Notes: a model not told the origin generated them from the sequence alone. Counted from the stretch's first letter, positions 23,101 to 32,487 are shown. The stretch: DNA of 64,000 bases from Allolobophora icterica (GCA_963556255.1 OY744605.1:37471608-37535607), one strand, 5' to 3'. Numbers and translations are program-made.

Positions 23101-24352
23101 CATCTAAACAGGCCAGTTAGAAAGTTGTGATTTAAAAAATTATGACTGGCATTGTGTACTAGAATTAGTAAGAAATTGTCTAGCAGTTGGTATAATTTGT
23201 TTTAGGAATGTCATGAGTAGCCAGGATGTTGTGGATTTTGTACAAGGGCGGCTTGACAGCGGTGTGACCAAGTTGTCGGCCATCTGTGAAGAGGTTTGCT
23301 CTTTTACGTTCATGAGTTCTTGAAGATTTTCTACACAATTCGATACACTTGTAAGGCCTGCTTGCACGTAACATACTTGAATCACCAACTTCGTGGTCAC
23401 AAGTATCTTAACCCTTTGTGAGCCACAGGTGCAAAATTACAAAAACACCATGAGTACCACACTGTCCTTACACACCTCATGTGAAGTTGAATGTGGATGT
23501 GTATTTGCGTTGAAAGGACGCACGATTACAATTGCCTGAAAGCCTGAACACATGGGCTTCATCAGACGTAAAGATATATGAGGAATTTGAAAATGTTTGG
23601 AACTGGTGGTTAGAAAACAGAGATGGAAGTTGGCTTGTCGAAGAAGGTCATTCTTATGTCCATGTTGATTTGGGTGAATGGCAGCAGATTGGTGATGGCT
23701 TTACTTTCCCGTAATGTGCAGAGAATCTGAGGTAATTATGTGCAACTGGCGCTTGTGAAGCTATGTAAACTATAAGGGAAAGTAAGGCAGTTGTTGGATT
23801 ACTGTTATCATGTTTGTGTTCACCAGGTGGGATAAGGCTCCACCCTAAGACCATGCATGCCTCTGGAGACTGGTTTACAGAGACAAATTTTGTGATAGGT
23901 GATTGATTATATTATGTTACTGTCATCATATCCCAAAAGGTCAAAGTGACTGCCAGTGGAAGTTACATTTTGTCATGTTTTTGTGAAATGCTTAAAGCAA
24001 CTGCTGTACCTTACATTTTGCACTTTCCTCTATACTCTTCTGTGCTTTACCAGAATTCTAACAAAAAGTTCAAAAAGCAGCTAAGCAATGAATCTGACAA
24101 TTCCAGTACAAACCAGTTTAACATTTCTTGTAGATGTTCGACTTCTGTTTGGCACCTGACACGACTGGCGATGGAACAGGCTGTGACAACATGACTTGCG
24201 TCATCGTCAGATTTAACAAGCTACAGGATGACGAAAAAGACGTTATCGCTGAAGCGTCAAAGAAGCGAAAAGCTGACGGCGACGCAGAGGACAGTTTGGC
24301 TGCAAAGCGCAGCCGAGAAGAATTAGATGAGACTGAATGCAAGGATTTATAA
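8087..24352 (+). CDS. PPM1G: Protein phosphatase 1G (PPM family, Mg/Mn-dependent Ser/Thr phosphatase), ten coding exons
   Basis: This gene encodes a PP2C-type serine/threonine phosphatase. The family member PPM1G is nuclear and acts on splicing factors, histones and transcription regulators. Coding exons are 8087-8197, 14281-14356, 16312-16512, 17593-18179, 19349-19500, 20156-20276, 21246-21480, 22717-22846, 23206-23293 and 24134-24352. All have AG/GT borders, and the phases join to 640 codons including the stop. The chosen start gives [12 protein letters not shown], matching the conserved MGAYLS start of the family. Metal-site motifs are [42 protein letters not shown] and [10 protein letters not shown] long Ser/Asp/Glu-rich insert in exons 4-6 splits the catalytic domain, as in vertebrate PPM1G, and ends in a run of aspartates. 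The C-terminus is Lys/Arg-rich (KKRKADGD), a likely nuclear localisation signal. The protein is longer than the roughly 546-residue human form because of the acidic insert. Confidence 0.95.
8317..10245 (+). mobile_element. pogo/Tigger-like DNA transposon, decayed, TA target duplication
   Basis: Inverted ends of about 24 bp start GGGGAGACCGGGG and continue TGGTTGCAAC. They are flanked by TA on both sides (8315-8316 and 10246-10247), the target of the Tc1/mariner/pogo superfamily. The 1,929-bp interior holds a broken transposase on the same strand. Extra copies of the terminal motif GGTTGGTTGCAAC sit inside, at about 8343, 8686, 8707 (part of a perfect palindrome at about 8707-8738) and 9999-10060. 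The element lies in PPM1G intron 1. Confidence 0.88.
9055..9810 (+). pseudogene. pogo/Tigger-type transposase, broken
   Basis: Frames on the plus strand preserve pieces of a pogo-family transposase. An N-terminal DNA-binding part reads [17 protein letters not shown]. It is followed by GEDWLSGF, then a piece with LDETRVTT, where the conserved D-E-T lies near the first catalytic region. A DDE part reads [13 protein letters not shown] and YGPFKKYFN. TFPPHCSxKLQPLD is highly typical of the family. Stops and frameshifts separate the pieces, so it is not functional. Confidence 0.85.
10506..11480. mobile_element. Long inverted-repeat (foldback) MITE with a nested repeat
   Basis: Arms at 10506-10722 and 11273-11480 are imperfect reverse complements of about 210 bp, both containing AAACAATATGGTTGCC and TTAAGAAATGG. 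The centre (about 10830-11270) is a separate repeat that begins near a GGCGTTGCCCGGG phrase and ends with an ACAG run and TATATAGATTA. A further partial copy of the arm lies at 18497-18620, and a shorter piece (TAAGTAAGTAAGTAAAACGAAC) lies at about 10745-10800. The element is in PPM1G intron 1. No superfamily assignment is possible. Confidence 0.7.
11759..12130. mobile_element. hAT-type MITE with perfect 8-bp target duplication
   Basis: The ends are inverted copies of CAGTGGCGGCGC, flanked by CTTTTTTG at 11751-11758 and 12131-12138. CAGTG-type ends and an 8-bp duplication are standard for hAT. The 372-bp interior has no coding capacity and contains several CAGGTC motifs near both ends. It lies in PPM1G intron 1. 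Confidence 0.88.
12140..12440 (-). repeat. Retroposon fragment with GCGCTATAT-type tail, minus strand
   Basis: Read on the minus strand, the segment ends with GAGGCGCTATATAAAT and a run of ATGAATGG units (12144-12175). The same tail ends the SINE at 20817-21049. It is therefore the 3' part of a SINE or L2-like LINE inserted antisense in PPM1G intron 1. The upstream limit is uncertain. Confidence 0.5.
12441..14280. other. PPM1G intron 1, remaining part
   Basis: Mostly plain AT-rich intron. A short tract at about 13654-13735 shares the phrase TTCTATTG with a following GTCTAATGCACAAGGC, as found in the 3' tail of the LINE near 50613. It is therefore probably another LINE tail. No exon is expected here, because exons 1 and 2 join directly in frame. 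Confidence 0.5.
14281..14356 (+). CDS. PPM1G: PPM1G coding exon 2
   Basis: Encodes [20 protein letters not shown] followed by YDGHGG, the first metal-binding motif. It begins after TTTTAG and ends in phase 1 at GTAAGC. Confidence 0.95.
14655..16060 (-). mobile_element. 5'-truncated LINE (CR1/L2/Jockey-like), antisense in PPM1G intron 2
   Basis: Minus-strand frames give a reverse transcriptase in pieces. A region with [14 protein letters not shown] is followed in another frame by [15 protein letters not shown], then the catalytic FADDT, then [16 protein letters not shown]-terminal tail follows ([25 protein letters not shown]). The 3' end, at low coordinate, is non-coding and ends near 14658 in TTTGAT-type repeats. 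Frameshifts and the missing 5' part make it a dead copy. Confidence 0.85.
15378..15872 (-). pseudogene. LINE reverse transcriptase fragment (FADDT)
   Basis: A continuous 164-residue minus-strand frame carries the fingers/palm of a non-LTR reverse transcriptase. [13 protein letters not shown] is motif B'-like and FADDT holds the catalytic aspartates. A thumb-like region follows. The preceding piece ([10 protein letters not shown]) lies in another frame at 15775-16038, showing a frameshift. Confidence 0.85.
16312..16512 (+). CDS. PPM1G: PPM1G coding exon 3
   Basis: Encodes the catalytic helix region from [18 protein letters not shown] to [12 protein letters not shown], phase 1 at both ends. 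Acceptor AAATAG, donor GTATGT. It ends where the acidic insert begins. Confidence 0.95.
16857..17440 (-). mobile_element. Eroded LINE 3' end, antisense in PPM1G intron 3
   Basis: The minus strand translates to [20 protein letters not shown] and [12 protein letters not shown], the C-terminal tail seen in the LINE at 14655-16060. The 3' end, near 16857, is a GATT tandem tail. Stops are frequent. Confidence 0.6.
17593..18179 (+). CDS. PPM1G: PPM1G coding exon 4 (acidic/serine-rich insert)
   Basis: Starts [20 protein letters not shown] and continues into a low-complexity Ser/Asn/Glu/Thr insert. The main donor is ATG|GTAAAT at 18180. A second in-frame donor, CAG|GTAATT, lies at 18084 and is also phase 0, so a form 96 nt shorter is possible. 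Confidence 0.88.
18497..18630. repeat. Partial copy of the 10506-11480 MITE arm
   Basis: Shares AAACAATATGGTTGCCA, CTACCTACCAG and the TAAGTAAGTAAGTAA run with the arms and interior of the intron-1 foldback element. No inverted partner is nearby. It lies in PPM1G intron 4. Confidence 0.6.
19349..19500 (+). CDS. PPM1G: PPM1G coding exon 5 (acidic)
   Basis: Encodes [15 protein letters not shown], then an Asp/Glu-rich stretch that includes [16 protein letters not shown]. This resembles the GYSSEEAEN part of vertebrate PPM1G. Phase 0 start, phase 2 end. Confidence 0.92.
20156..20276 (+). CDS. PPM1G: PPM1G coding exon 6 (poly-aspartate)
   Basis: Encodes [13 protein letters not shown], a near-pure Asp/Glu run from GAT/GAC/GAA repeats, and ends ISAMGWSEE. 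The GAT repeat is a coding microsatellite that could vary in length. Phase 2 start, phase 0 end. Confidence 0.92.
20817..21049 (+). mobile_element. tRNA-derived SINE with GCGCTATAGAAAT tail
   Basis: The head carries a polymerase III A box (TGGCTCAGTGGTAAG) and a perfect B box (GGTTCGAATCC) at tRNA spacing. The body contains CTTGGGCAAGTCCTTCACTC. The 3' part ends GGCGCTATAGAAATATCC and an AAAT tail. This tail is of the L2/CR1 type, so mobilisation by such a LINE is likely. It lies in PPM1G intron 6, same strand. Confidence 0.9.
21246..21480 (+). CDS. PPM1G: PPM1G coding exon 7 (catalytic core resumes)
   Basis: Encodes [41 protein letters not shown] and [10 protein letters not shown], the central PP2C motifs. 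Phase 0 start, phase 1 end at GTACGT. Confidence 0.96.
21690..22080 (-). repeat. Retroposon-derived repeat with GCGCTATAGAAAT-type end
   Basis: The left edge, read on the minus strand, ends in GGCGCTATAGAAATTGTCC and a TTA run. This is the same kind of tail as the SINE at 20817-21049. The body (GGAAGGCCGTTCCAGCAACG and neighbours) has no credible coding frame. It lies in PPM1G intron 7. Confidence 0.5.
22085..22620 (+). pseudogene. LINE (L2/CR1-like) reverse transcriptase C-terminal fragment
   Basis: The plus-strand frame reads [19 protein letters not shown], then [11 protein letters not shown]. It continues [20 protein letters not shown] and [19 protein letters not shown]. This is the thumb and post-RT part of an L2/CR1-type LINE, close in pattern to the element at 50738-51388. 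Frameshifts follow. It lies in PPM1G intron 7, same strand. Confidence 0.75.
22717..22846 (+). CDS. PPM1G: PPM1G coding exon 8
   Basis: Encodes [34 protein letters not shown] and [15 protein letters not shown] supplies a metal-binding aspartate. The donor is GTTAGT. The final Trp codon is split across the junction. Confidence 0.95.
23206..23293 (+). CDS. PPM1G: PPM1G coding exon 9
   Basis: Encodes [16 protein letters not shown] to KLSAICEE. It is a close match to the NVMSSQEVVDF helix of the family. Donor GTTTGC is non-consensus at positions 3-4 but keeps phase 0. Confidence 0.94.
24134..24352 (+). CDS. PPM1G: PPM1G coding exon 10 (C-terminus)
   Basis: Encodes [18 protein letters not shown] then NMTCVIVRF, ending the catalytic domain with the last metal-site aspartate. 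A lysine/arginine-rich tail ([20 protein letters not shown]) follows and is a likely bipartite nuclear signal. Confidence 0.95.
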   Translation: MFDFCLAPDTTGDGTGCDNMTCVIVRFNKLQDDEKDVIAEASKKRKADGDAEDSLAAKRSREELDETECKDL

Positions 24353-25555
24353 TAGAGTCACATTCAATAACTGATTATATAGTCACGTTTGCAGGCGAGC
24401 TTTTGTAAGGCCCTGCTTTTGAACCAGATTTGTGGATTCTGAGATTTGGTTCGAAGGCCCTGCTGAACGTTGGCAATAACGGGATTCCAGTGTGTTCCTT
24501 TCCAAACATACTTTTGAGGGAGTTGTAGATTATGGCTTGACTTACGTTACAGGGTCAACTCATAAATTCTTGTTTGTAAGATGAATTAATTCATTTCATC
24601 CATCTTTGTGTACTGCTGTTGTAAACTGCTTTGAATTGTCCAACTTTGTATTTGTTTCTAATTTGGTCACCTGAGTTGATTAAATTACAGTTAGACGTTC
24701 TGGTACAGTTGTCGGATTACGTTATCCTGACAAATGTTGGTTTTAATATTGAAAGCTGCTCCAGTATTTAGTTCACTGTTTAGCTTTAGTCCCATTTCAC
24801 TGCCACTTTAAAAGCATGATAAATGAATTACCTAAACAGTGTTTCTGAAAAGCTTTCCATACAACAACAGCAATATTTTCAGGTAATTCTTTGACTCCGC
24901 AGATCTTGATAGATTTGATTTTGTTTAGAGCGCTGGAAGACACCTGAGTTGTTTTAAGGTATTTCTGCAGAATAATTGCAGAATTACCTTTCCAAAGTTC
25001 TCACTTTAGTGTTACACATCAACTTAACAATTTAACATCTTGTTGGATAAAGTTTACTTTGCTTCTACTTGAATTTTCCAAGGAAAAGTAAGCAACGATT
25101 AGTGTCCATGAGGTGCTTGACAGTATTAAAAATGGGGAAATTCATTTGCCATGTTTCTGCTCTGTGTGATGCTGACAAAATACACTAAAAAGAAGAAAAT
25201 CTTTTCCTTCCTTGTTGATATCATATGTTTGGTTGGGAATGGCTTTTCTGCAAAACAGACTGGTGGTAATTTGACAGGTAAATTGAATGACAAGGGGAGA
25301 TATAGGCAGCTGTCATGAATACTTTGTTGAAGTCGAATTTTTGAATCTGGAAATTTAATTAACGTTGAATGTTTGGTAAACACGAATTTTAATTATTCCA
25401 GGTTTTGAACTGATAGAACGAAGTGAATTTATTCATGAGGCTGTGCTTGAAGTTGACCAGTTCTTAGGGATTTTGATTGAATTTTGATTGAACTGTGGAA
25501 CTGACAGAATGAATTAAAGTTACTCTTGTTTTGCCTTGTTCATTTGCTGTTTTGT

Positions 25556-25561
25556 AATAAA
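25556..25561 (+). promoter_or_regulatory. Candidate polyadenylation signal of PPM1G
   Basis: AATAAA, about 1.2 kb after the stop codon and before the hAT MITE at 25680. It would give a 3' UTR of about 1.2 kb. Usage is inferred from position only. Confidence 0.5.
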
Positions 25562-25679
25562 CATAAGTAAACTGATAGTATAGGTTGTCCAGGCTTTAGT
25601 TTTTGTATAAAGTTTCGCCTTCATTTATGCGATCAACTGTAATTGCACAATTTACTCACTGGTTTAAACTCATCTTGGC

Positions 25680-26037
25680 CAGTGTTTCCCAACCTGTTTT
25701 AAGTCACGACCCATTTTATAATAGTGTGACCTGCAACCCCCACCGCATTTGCATAATAAGGCATTTATAATAAAAAGCCTATGGTAAAAAAATGTTAAAA
25801 TAAGATTTCTCAGAATAAACATCTAACCTAATATTTTAATGTGATGGTTGTGCTTAGATCTGGACAACCAGCTTCAAAATCCACAGTTGAGTGTTTGTTA
25901 AAGCCAACCTTATGTCATTCTCTTATGTCATTCTGGTTCCAAATTGTCGTCTGAGCTTGCGTTTGGCATGCATCGACATAACCGTGGCAACTGGCAACCC
26001 CCAAAAAACACTGCGACCCACAGGTTGGAAACCACTG
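25680..26037. mobile_element. hAT-type MITE (CAGTGTTTCCCAACCTG ends)
   Basis: The left end CAGTGTTTCCCAACCTG pairs with a right end that reads CAGTGGTTTCCAACCTG in reverse complement. Flanks ATCTTGGC (25672-25679) and ATCTAAGC (26038-26045) match at six of eight positions, a decayed 8-bp target duplication. Phrases such as CACGACCC near the ends are typical of old hAT MITEs. It lies between the convergent PPM1G and sulfotransferase genes. Confidence 0.8.
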
Positions 26038-26219
26038 ATCTAAGCTTTTGAAAGGACTTGGGCAGTCAACCTAGTCACTGCATAAAACCTATCCATTGGT
26101 GATTGTTTCATTTGCCATCCATGGCCATGATCTGTACTTGACTGTTTCCTTTGCCAGATTGGCGAAATTGTTGCATAGCACGATTAAATACACAAATTCG
26201 TCCCTGAGATCTGTAAAAG

Positions 26220-27470
26220 TCAGCATGTATATTTTGATGGCTGGGGCTCATCAAGTGCTGGTGATAGCCTTTCATAGTGTTCTTGTAACCTTTTAAGCAG
26301 ATCTTCATGTAGAAGTTCGCAGAATGAAGCGGAGATTGTAATCGTGTCATACCATGTTGACTGTGGAATCGTTAGAGCTACACTTTCATCTCGACTATCA
26401 CAAAAGCGATTTACTGCGTCGTTTACTCTTCGAAAATGTTTCACCTCTTTCCAGAATTCGTCTCCCTGGCTGTTGAGTTGTGTCCATAGACTTGTATTGA
26501 AATGGTTATAGAGCATGTAATCTACTTTGCTCCAGCGTTTGTATCTGTCTACGAGCGTTGGGTCTGTTTGGTTTCGATGTCTATATCCTAATTGGTTTGA
26601 CGTTGAGAACAGGATGTCTTTGAGCTTCCAGCACATGAGCCTTCGAAGCATGATGATTGATTCGTGAAAGTACTCCGTGATCATAACCAAGTGGAAGTCT
26701 GTATCGAGTCTGTTGATCCAGGCCTCGATGAAGTCGCTGTCGTCTGACATATCACGTGTGCCTGGGAGAAACCCTGTGGGGAAGCCAAGGTTGTACGACA
26801 TGAGGTTTCTGGTCATGGAAAAGCCGTCTGGTATGCAGTACCTAGTCTTCGAGGATGACGGCGACTTGTACACAGTCTCGTATCTGTCCATGTTTTCGAG
26901 GTATTCTCGGAGAGGATCGTTTGACTTTATACCGGATATGTTGAAGACATTGTAGTAATTAAGCATCGACTTGAACTGAGAGAATGGCTCACGTAGGCTG
27001 GTAATGTAGATGGTATCGGCAGGCATGATCCGCCGCATCGTATCTCGATTGTACACAGCGTGATCGCAGAGGATGTTAAATACACTGGATTTTGATGGAC
27101 GATACAGGGTGTCTTCTATTTCGTATGGCCACCCTATGTATATGCGGTCTTTGGGCGGTAGGACGAACGAGAGGTTACGTTCAAGACCAAAACGCCTGAG
27201 AACAGCAGTCAGGGTTGTACTCGCACACTTTATCATTTTGATGTAGACAAAATTCCTTGTCTCGACGCAATCGGTTTGTCGGAAGTTTTCAACGTAGTCG
27301 TCATGCTCGTAAACTTCCTTGTGTTGAAGTCTGTCTGTGTTACCGTGTTGGACGTGGTGGTTGTTTATCCAGACGAAACAAAACACGAATACAAAAACTA
27401 TGACGCAAGCGATGTTCGACCTGCGCCGTTGACGCCGACAGAGCCTCAGCGCATAGGACAAGAGGTTCAT
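26220..27470 (-). CDS. Galactose-3-O-sulfotransferase-like, type II Golgi membrane enzyme, single exon
   Basis: The product probably transfers sulfate from PAPS to the 3-OH of galactose on glycolipids or glycoproteins in the Golgi (GAL3ST family, galactosylceramide sulfotransferase fold). The chosen ATG gives 416 residues starting MNLLSYALRLCRRQRRR. A non-ATG codon precedes it in frame. A basic cytoplasmic tail is followed by a membrane anchor at residues 21-36 (ACVIVFVFVFCFVWI). The 5'-phosphosulfate loop is at about 75-90 (YIKMIKCASTTLTAVLRRFG). The 3'-phosphate motif is at about 143-163 (TIYITSLREPFSQFKSML). Family signatures FNILCDHAVYN, NLMSYNLGFP, MITEYFHESIIMLRRLMCW and YNHFNTSLW follow in order. 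Length matches the usual 400-430 residues. The frame is intact in one exon, so a retrogene origin is possible. Which GAL3ST subtype it is cannot be said. Confidence 0.9.
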   Translation of the reverse strand: MNLLSYALRLCRRQRRRSNIACVIVFVFVFCFVWINNHHVQHGNTDRLQHKEVYEHDDYVENFRQTDCVETRNFVYIKMIKCASTTLTAVLRRFGLERNLSFVLPPKDRIYIGWPYEIEDTLYRPSKSSVFNILCDHAVYNRDTMRRIMPADTIYITSLREPFSQFKSMLNYYNVFNISGIKSNDPLREYLENMDRYETVYKSPSSSKTRYCIPDGFSMTRNLMSYNLGFPTGFLPGTRDMSDDSDFIEAWINRLDTDFHLVMITEYFHESIIMLRRLMCWKLKDILFSTSNQLGYRHRNQTDPTLVDRYKRWSKVDYMLYNHFNTSLWTQLNSQGDEFWKEVKHFRRVNDAVNRFCDSRDESVALTIPQSTWYDTITISASFCELLHEDLLKRLQEHYERLSPALDEPQPSKYTC

Positions 27471-28854
27471 GGCTTTTGGTTTCAAAGGCCGCTAGCATTC
27501 GGTGGCCGTTCTCATGCTGATGCTTGACCAACTTACGTCTCTGGCGAATCGATGCCTGGGCATCTTGTAGGGCCTATACAATATCAGTTATCGGCGTTAG
27601 GTTAGGACCGTGCTTGACACTAGCGGTACGCCTACACGTCTGGACTTCTGACATCTGCAAACGTTTCTGTGAACAAAAACAGAAAAGATCAGATTCTTGG
27701 TAACCGATCAGTCATGATAATTACGTGTCCGTTCTTTTGTGGGGTTTGGGTCTGAACTCGAATCCCTGCCATCATTTCAATGGGCATTAGTATGGTAATT
27801 TAGGTCCGGCTCCATGTGGCTTGCTGGCACGGACTGTGCTTCCAGTTCGAAACCATCACGGCGCTTTAGAAGTCCTAATGTTAGATGGCAGCGAATCAGA
27901 CCCGTTTGCCTCATGAATAGGCTACATACGGCTACGATGTCCGAGTTGTAGGCTTTCCGACTATCATAGGCATTCTGGCTATATCAGTGTCTGCTTCTAC
28001 CAGATATAATTGACAACAGTTTCGTTTGTTTTGTGGTCTCGTGAGCTCCAACCAAGGCGAGTGTAGTCATGCGTTGCTTTTATAAGCCTGCAGAATAATT
28101 AGCCTATTCTACACCTCGTGTGCGGTGAAGTAACTAGCCCGCAAAGTATTCTACAGGTCAGGGCTAACCGAGGCTTCCTTAGCCAAATGCAGGTTCACCG
28201 GCGTCAAGTCTGTTCATTAGCTCAATACTGTGATATATATATATATATATATATATATTCATTTATTAGTAAACGGGATAAAACACCGCATCCTGGTGGG
28301 CCTACATGAATAGGCCTACTCGTGCCGGTTAAAAATGATTAAGTCAGGCTGAGGCCATGAGAGCCAGTACAAAAGCTATAGGCTTAAGTTTGTAGGACAG
28401 ACTCAAACAAGTTTCTATCTAGGCATTCAGAATATGCGTTTTTAGCCTAAAGCACCATTGGTATGAAATACTTGCAGTCTTTGGCAGCTCATAGTCGTGT
28501 GGTGATGCAATATTTTTACATTGAGCAATGAAAAGACTTACTTCGACCGACTGTTGCTTCTGCAGACATCTAAAGGATCACTGGCGGCGATCTTGTTTAA
28601 CAGGTGGGGGGGGGGCAATTTAGAACTGATCTGGTCAAAAAGAGTTTTGAACTGATCTGCTCATAAAAAGAGGTAAGAAATCACGCTCGAAAAAACTTTT
28701 GACTTTTTTGGTGTTTCTTCTAAATGTGGGGGAGGGGCGAATGTATGGTATGTCCCCCCACTCTCAAAGGTGGGGGTCGTGTCCCCCTCGACCCTCCCGG
28801 AATCGCCGCCCATATATAGATCAGAAGCTTATCCCGGTCAGGCGGATTATCGCA

Positions 28855-28925
28855 CCTTGACGGGTCGAGGTGGCCGCGCTGTTGACGCGTCGGCTTTTAA
28901 CCTCTGCGAACCGGGTTCGATTCCT
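28855..28925 (+). repeat. tRNA-like sequence, probable SINE head
   Basis: A degenerate A box of the tRNA-Leu/Ser type (GGTGGCCGCGCTGTTGACGC) is followed at the proper spacing by a perfect B box (GGTTCGATTCC). Stems do not fold as a clean cloverleaf and the sequence continues into non-tRNA DNA. A SINE or tRNA pseudogene is therefore more likely than a working tRNA. Confidence 0.5.
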
Positions 28926-29552
28926 AGCCGTACAGCATGTGAAATCAACACAGATCGCGCTGTGCAACAATCGCTACATCAAGAGTACTTCGTTGAATGA
29001 AATGACATCTTTTAATGCACTTTGGCTGATGTTCAAGGCCTTCTAGATATATAGCGCCTAACTTAGATGTAAGAGGACGACGTGTTGACCGCTCGGCAAA
29101 CTGTTAACACACATGGACAAGCGATGACCTGCCAAAATATAATGTACGCTAAAGGTTACTTACTGTCTCGGTCTGCGGCTATGCTTTCGTCGTTACGTCT
29201 TCCTCTGCTTCCCTTGCATAACGCTCTCTTGATATTTCTCTTCGACTTAGTATCGATTCGATTCCCGCTTAGGCTAATTCACAACGATCTTCCATCGATT
29301 TTCTTCTGAGATCACGAAGCAATCGTTTCGTTTAGATTCGAGTGCCTTTTTTACACCTCAAACGCAGCTGCTGCACGTCAGCCTGCTGCTTGCTGGTCCA
29401 CGTGTCCGGTCACGAGTATGGCTATGCGTGGGCGGTGGGCCTAGGCTTAGGACTTTCACTCACTCTGTGCACGGACTATGCCATCCAGCGTGCTCTGCTT
29501 TCGCATCGACCCGTAGGCCTATATATAGGCTGCTAATAGGCAGATAGGCTTA

Positions 29553-29628
29553 CCACGGGTTGTAGGCCTTAAACGCCCTACAGTTTATGGCTACTCCAAT
29601 AAAGGGCGTTTAAGGCCTTCTACTTCTG
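29553..29628. repeat. Hairpin-forming inverted repeat
   Basis: GCCTTAAACGCCCT at about 29567 pairs with AGGGCGTTTAAGGCC at about 29604, leaving a loop of about 25 bases. Role unknown. It may be the ends of a very small MITE. Confidence 0.6.
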
Positions 29629-29936
29629 TTAGTAGGTCTTAAACCCAGAGAAATCTTCAGTGATTATCGAGCGCAGTAGTTTGCCTATCCTACGCACCTG
29701 TTGTTGTCCATCTGATAAACAGGTGCTGTAATATTATGCGTTCCACTCGTAACTGACTGTCGACCGTGTTTTGCCTTTGTCGATTCACTTGGGACTTTGA
29801 CCGAGCTTCGGTTGATTGACAGGGCCCTCTGAAGAACCTGTTCTATACACATCCATCAGGTCTTGGCCTATATATCTGTCACGTGTGCGATTAAGATGGA
29901 CACTGTGTCTGTACGTGGTCTCAAAAGGTTCTACAT

Positions 29937-30304
<368 letters not shown>

Positions 30305-30344
30305 GTACGTATACACACAAACATATAGAAATATACTTACATAT

Positions 30345-30705
30345 ATATACAGGGATATACAAACACGCATGTAAGCTATATATTATGTACATATATACGC
30401 ATACAAAACATGCATACGTGAATACATGCATTCGTACATGCATGCACATACATTCATAAAATTTCATATATGTACATACATTCACGCAGACGCCTAAATA
30501 CTTACATACGTACATGCATGCATGTATACATAGTAAAGAATAGGCCTCTTTAATTACCGTATAATGACAGTTATATAGGCCTACCTATGCAGAAAACCGC
30601 AGGCACAAATCGTTCGTATTTAGCTTAACAGATAGTCTTTTTCTCGAATGACAAGCCCACAACATACTAGAGACATTGTATCAAATGTTGACAACGAATG
30701 GAGGG
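30345..30705 (-). repeat. Inverted partner (b') of the 31860-32212 segment
   Basis: Read in reverse complement, this segment matches 31860-32212 over about 355 bp with a few mismatches and small indels. Shared phrases include GTTGTCAACATTTGATACAA and TAATTAAAGAGGCCTA. It sits beside the CA/GCAC tract. Confidence 0.85.
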
Positions 30706-31604
30706 CCGCAGTAGTTGTGTACAGTAGGCCTACTGGAGCGCTATTAATCGATTGAAATCTTTTGCTGTTGATACAGTAGCCATGGAGAGACGTCGCTGCG
30801 CTTCAATAACACTCGAGTATACATTATGGTCACATAGACATTTTGAAATCTATTTCTCGAGGCTCAGTATAAATAAGCTACCAATATACAATCATAGTAT
30901 TGCCGCTATTGCGGCCCTGCCACACCTGCCATACCAGGCCTACAGTATGCCTGTCAATTATAAATATTTAGCCTGTGAAAACAATCGTTTGGACAAAGTA
31001 AAAAACGATCACTACAGCCACATTGGTCAAAATATTTGTGCGCTATATGAATGATACATTACTTATTAAAAATTAAGTCTTCTTGGTGTATGATTACATC
31101 AGCAATGATCTCCAGGGATCTCTATTAGTAGTAGCATTAATACACATCAGTGGTGATCTCTATAGTTATGTGTACGCCAGCTTTGCGAGTGTTGCAATGA
31201 CGTTATCTTTTGTTTACAATGACGTCATGTTGGTTGAGATGACGTCATCCTTTAACCGATTGTTCCGAAGCATGGAGACAAGCCGAGATAGGAAAGAATG
31301 TGGTTTCGAAGAGAAAATTTTAAATGAAAAAATGTTGTTCGACTGGAGGAGTGTGCTGCGTTAAAGCACAACACAAGCAATGACTGACTGATTCGTGTTA
31401 ATGTCATCTCGAACTGAAAATCATCGATCAAAAAGAAGCTAGAAATTCGAAGCCAGCCCTAAGAATTTTTCCTCTTGAAGACAGATGGGTAAATAACTAA
31501 ATGATCAATCGACAGATTAATTAGGCTTATACTTTCACAGGTCATGCATGTTTTGATAATAATTATGCAGCTTAGTCTCGAATAATCAAGTAGCTTACGT
31601 AATA
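30706..31604. other. Unannotated spacer
   Basis: No gene is supported. The open frames here are short and have no recognisable domain. Confidence 0.5.
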
Positions 31605-31759
31605 TGAATTTATGACAATCTAATTCATATCCTAGCAATAGTACTGTTAGTCTGCCATTAAGTTATACTCGGCCTGTAGCCTACATGCTGGGATAGGCCT
31701 ACTGTTGGCCAAGTGTTGTCCAGCATTGTTCCAACGTTGTCCAAATTTGGTACAACATG

Positions 31760-31858
<99 letters not shown>

Positions 31859-32208
31859 TCCCTCCATTCGTTGTCAACATTTGATACAATGTCTCTAGTA
31901 TTTTGTGGGCTTGTCATTCGTGAAAAAGACTATCTGTTAAGCTAAATACGAACGATTTGTGCCTGCGGTTTTCTGCATATATGTATATAACTGTCATTAT
32001 ACGGTAATTAAAGAGGCCTATTCTTTACTATGTATACATGTATGCATGTACGTATATAAGTATTTAGGCGTCTGCGTGAATGTATGTACATATATGAAAT
32101 TTTATGAATGTATGTGCATGCATGTACGAATGCATGTATTCACGTATACATGTTTTGTATGCGTATATATGTACATAATATATAGCTTACATGCTTGTTT
32201 GTAATTCC

Positions 32209-32259
<51 letters not shown>

Positions 32260-32414
32260 CATGTTGTACCAAATTTGGACAACGTTGGAACAATGCTGGA
32301 CAACACTTGGCCAACAGTAGGCCTATCCCAGCATGTAGGCTACAGGCCGAGTATAACTTAATGGCAGACTAACAGTACTATTGCTAGGATATGAATTAGA
32401 TTGTCATAAATTCA
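31605..32414. mobile_element. Foldback element: 164-bp inverted ends, AT tracts, inner segment
   Basis: Arms a (31605-31768) and a' (32251-32414) are reverse complements of 164 bp with no mismatch that I could find. They start TGAATTTATGACAATC. Inside each arm is an AT dinucleotide tract (about 31766-31850 and 32212-32250). Between these tracts lies segment b (31860-32212), whose inverted copy is at 30345-30705. The structure resembles a MITE whose inner unit also exists on its own. No target duplication is certain. Confidence 0.75.
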
Positions 32415-32424
32415 TCAAAATCCG

Positions 32425-32487
<63 letters not shown>

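Larger units (their letters stand above)
27486..29930. other. Intergenic DNA upstream of the sulfotransferase
   Basis: Probably includes the minus-strand promoter of the sulfotransferase near 27.5-27.7 kb, though no element can be named. An AT dinucleotide run lies at about 28232-28258. A G-run is seen near 28610. A tRNA-like SINE head lies at 28855-28925 and a hairpin at about 29555-29625. No credible coding frame. Confidence 0.5.

Noticed and set aside
28855..28925. A functional tRNA gene
   Set aside because: The B box is perfect but the A box is degenerate and the stems do not form a clean cloverleaf, so a SINE head is more likely.
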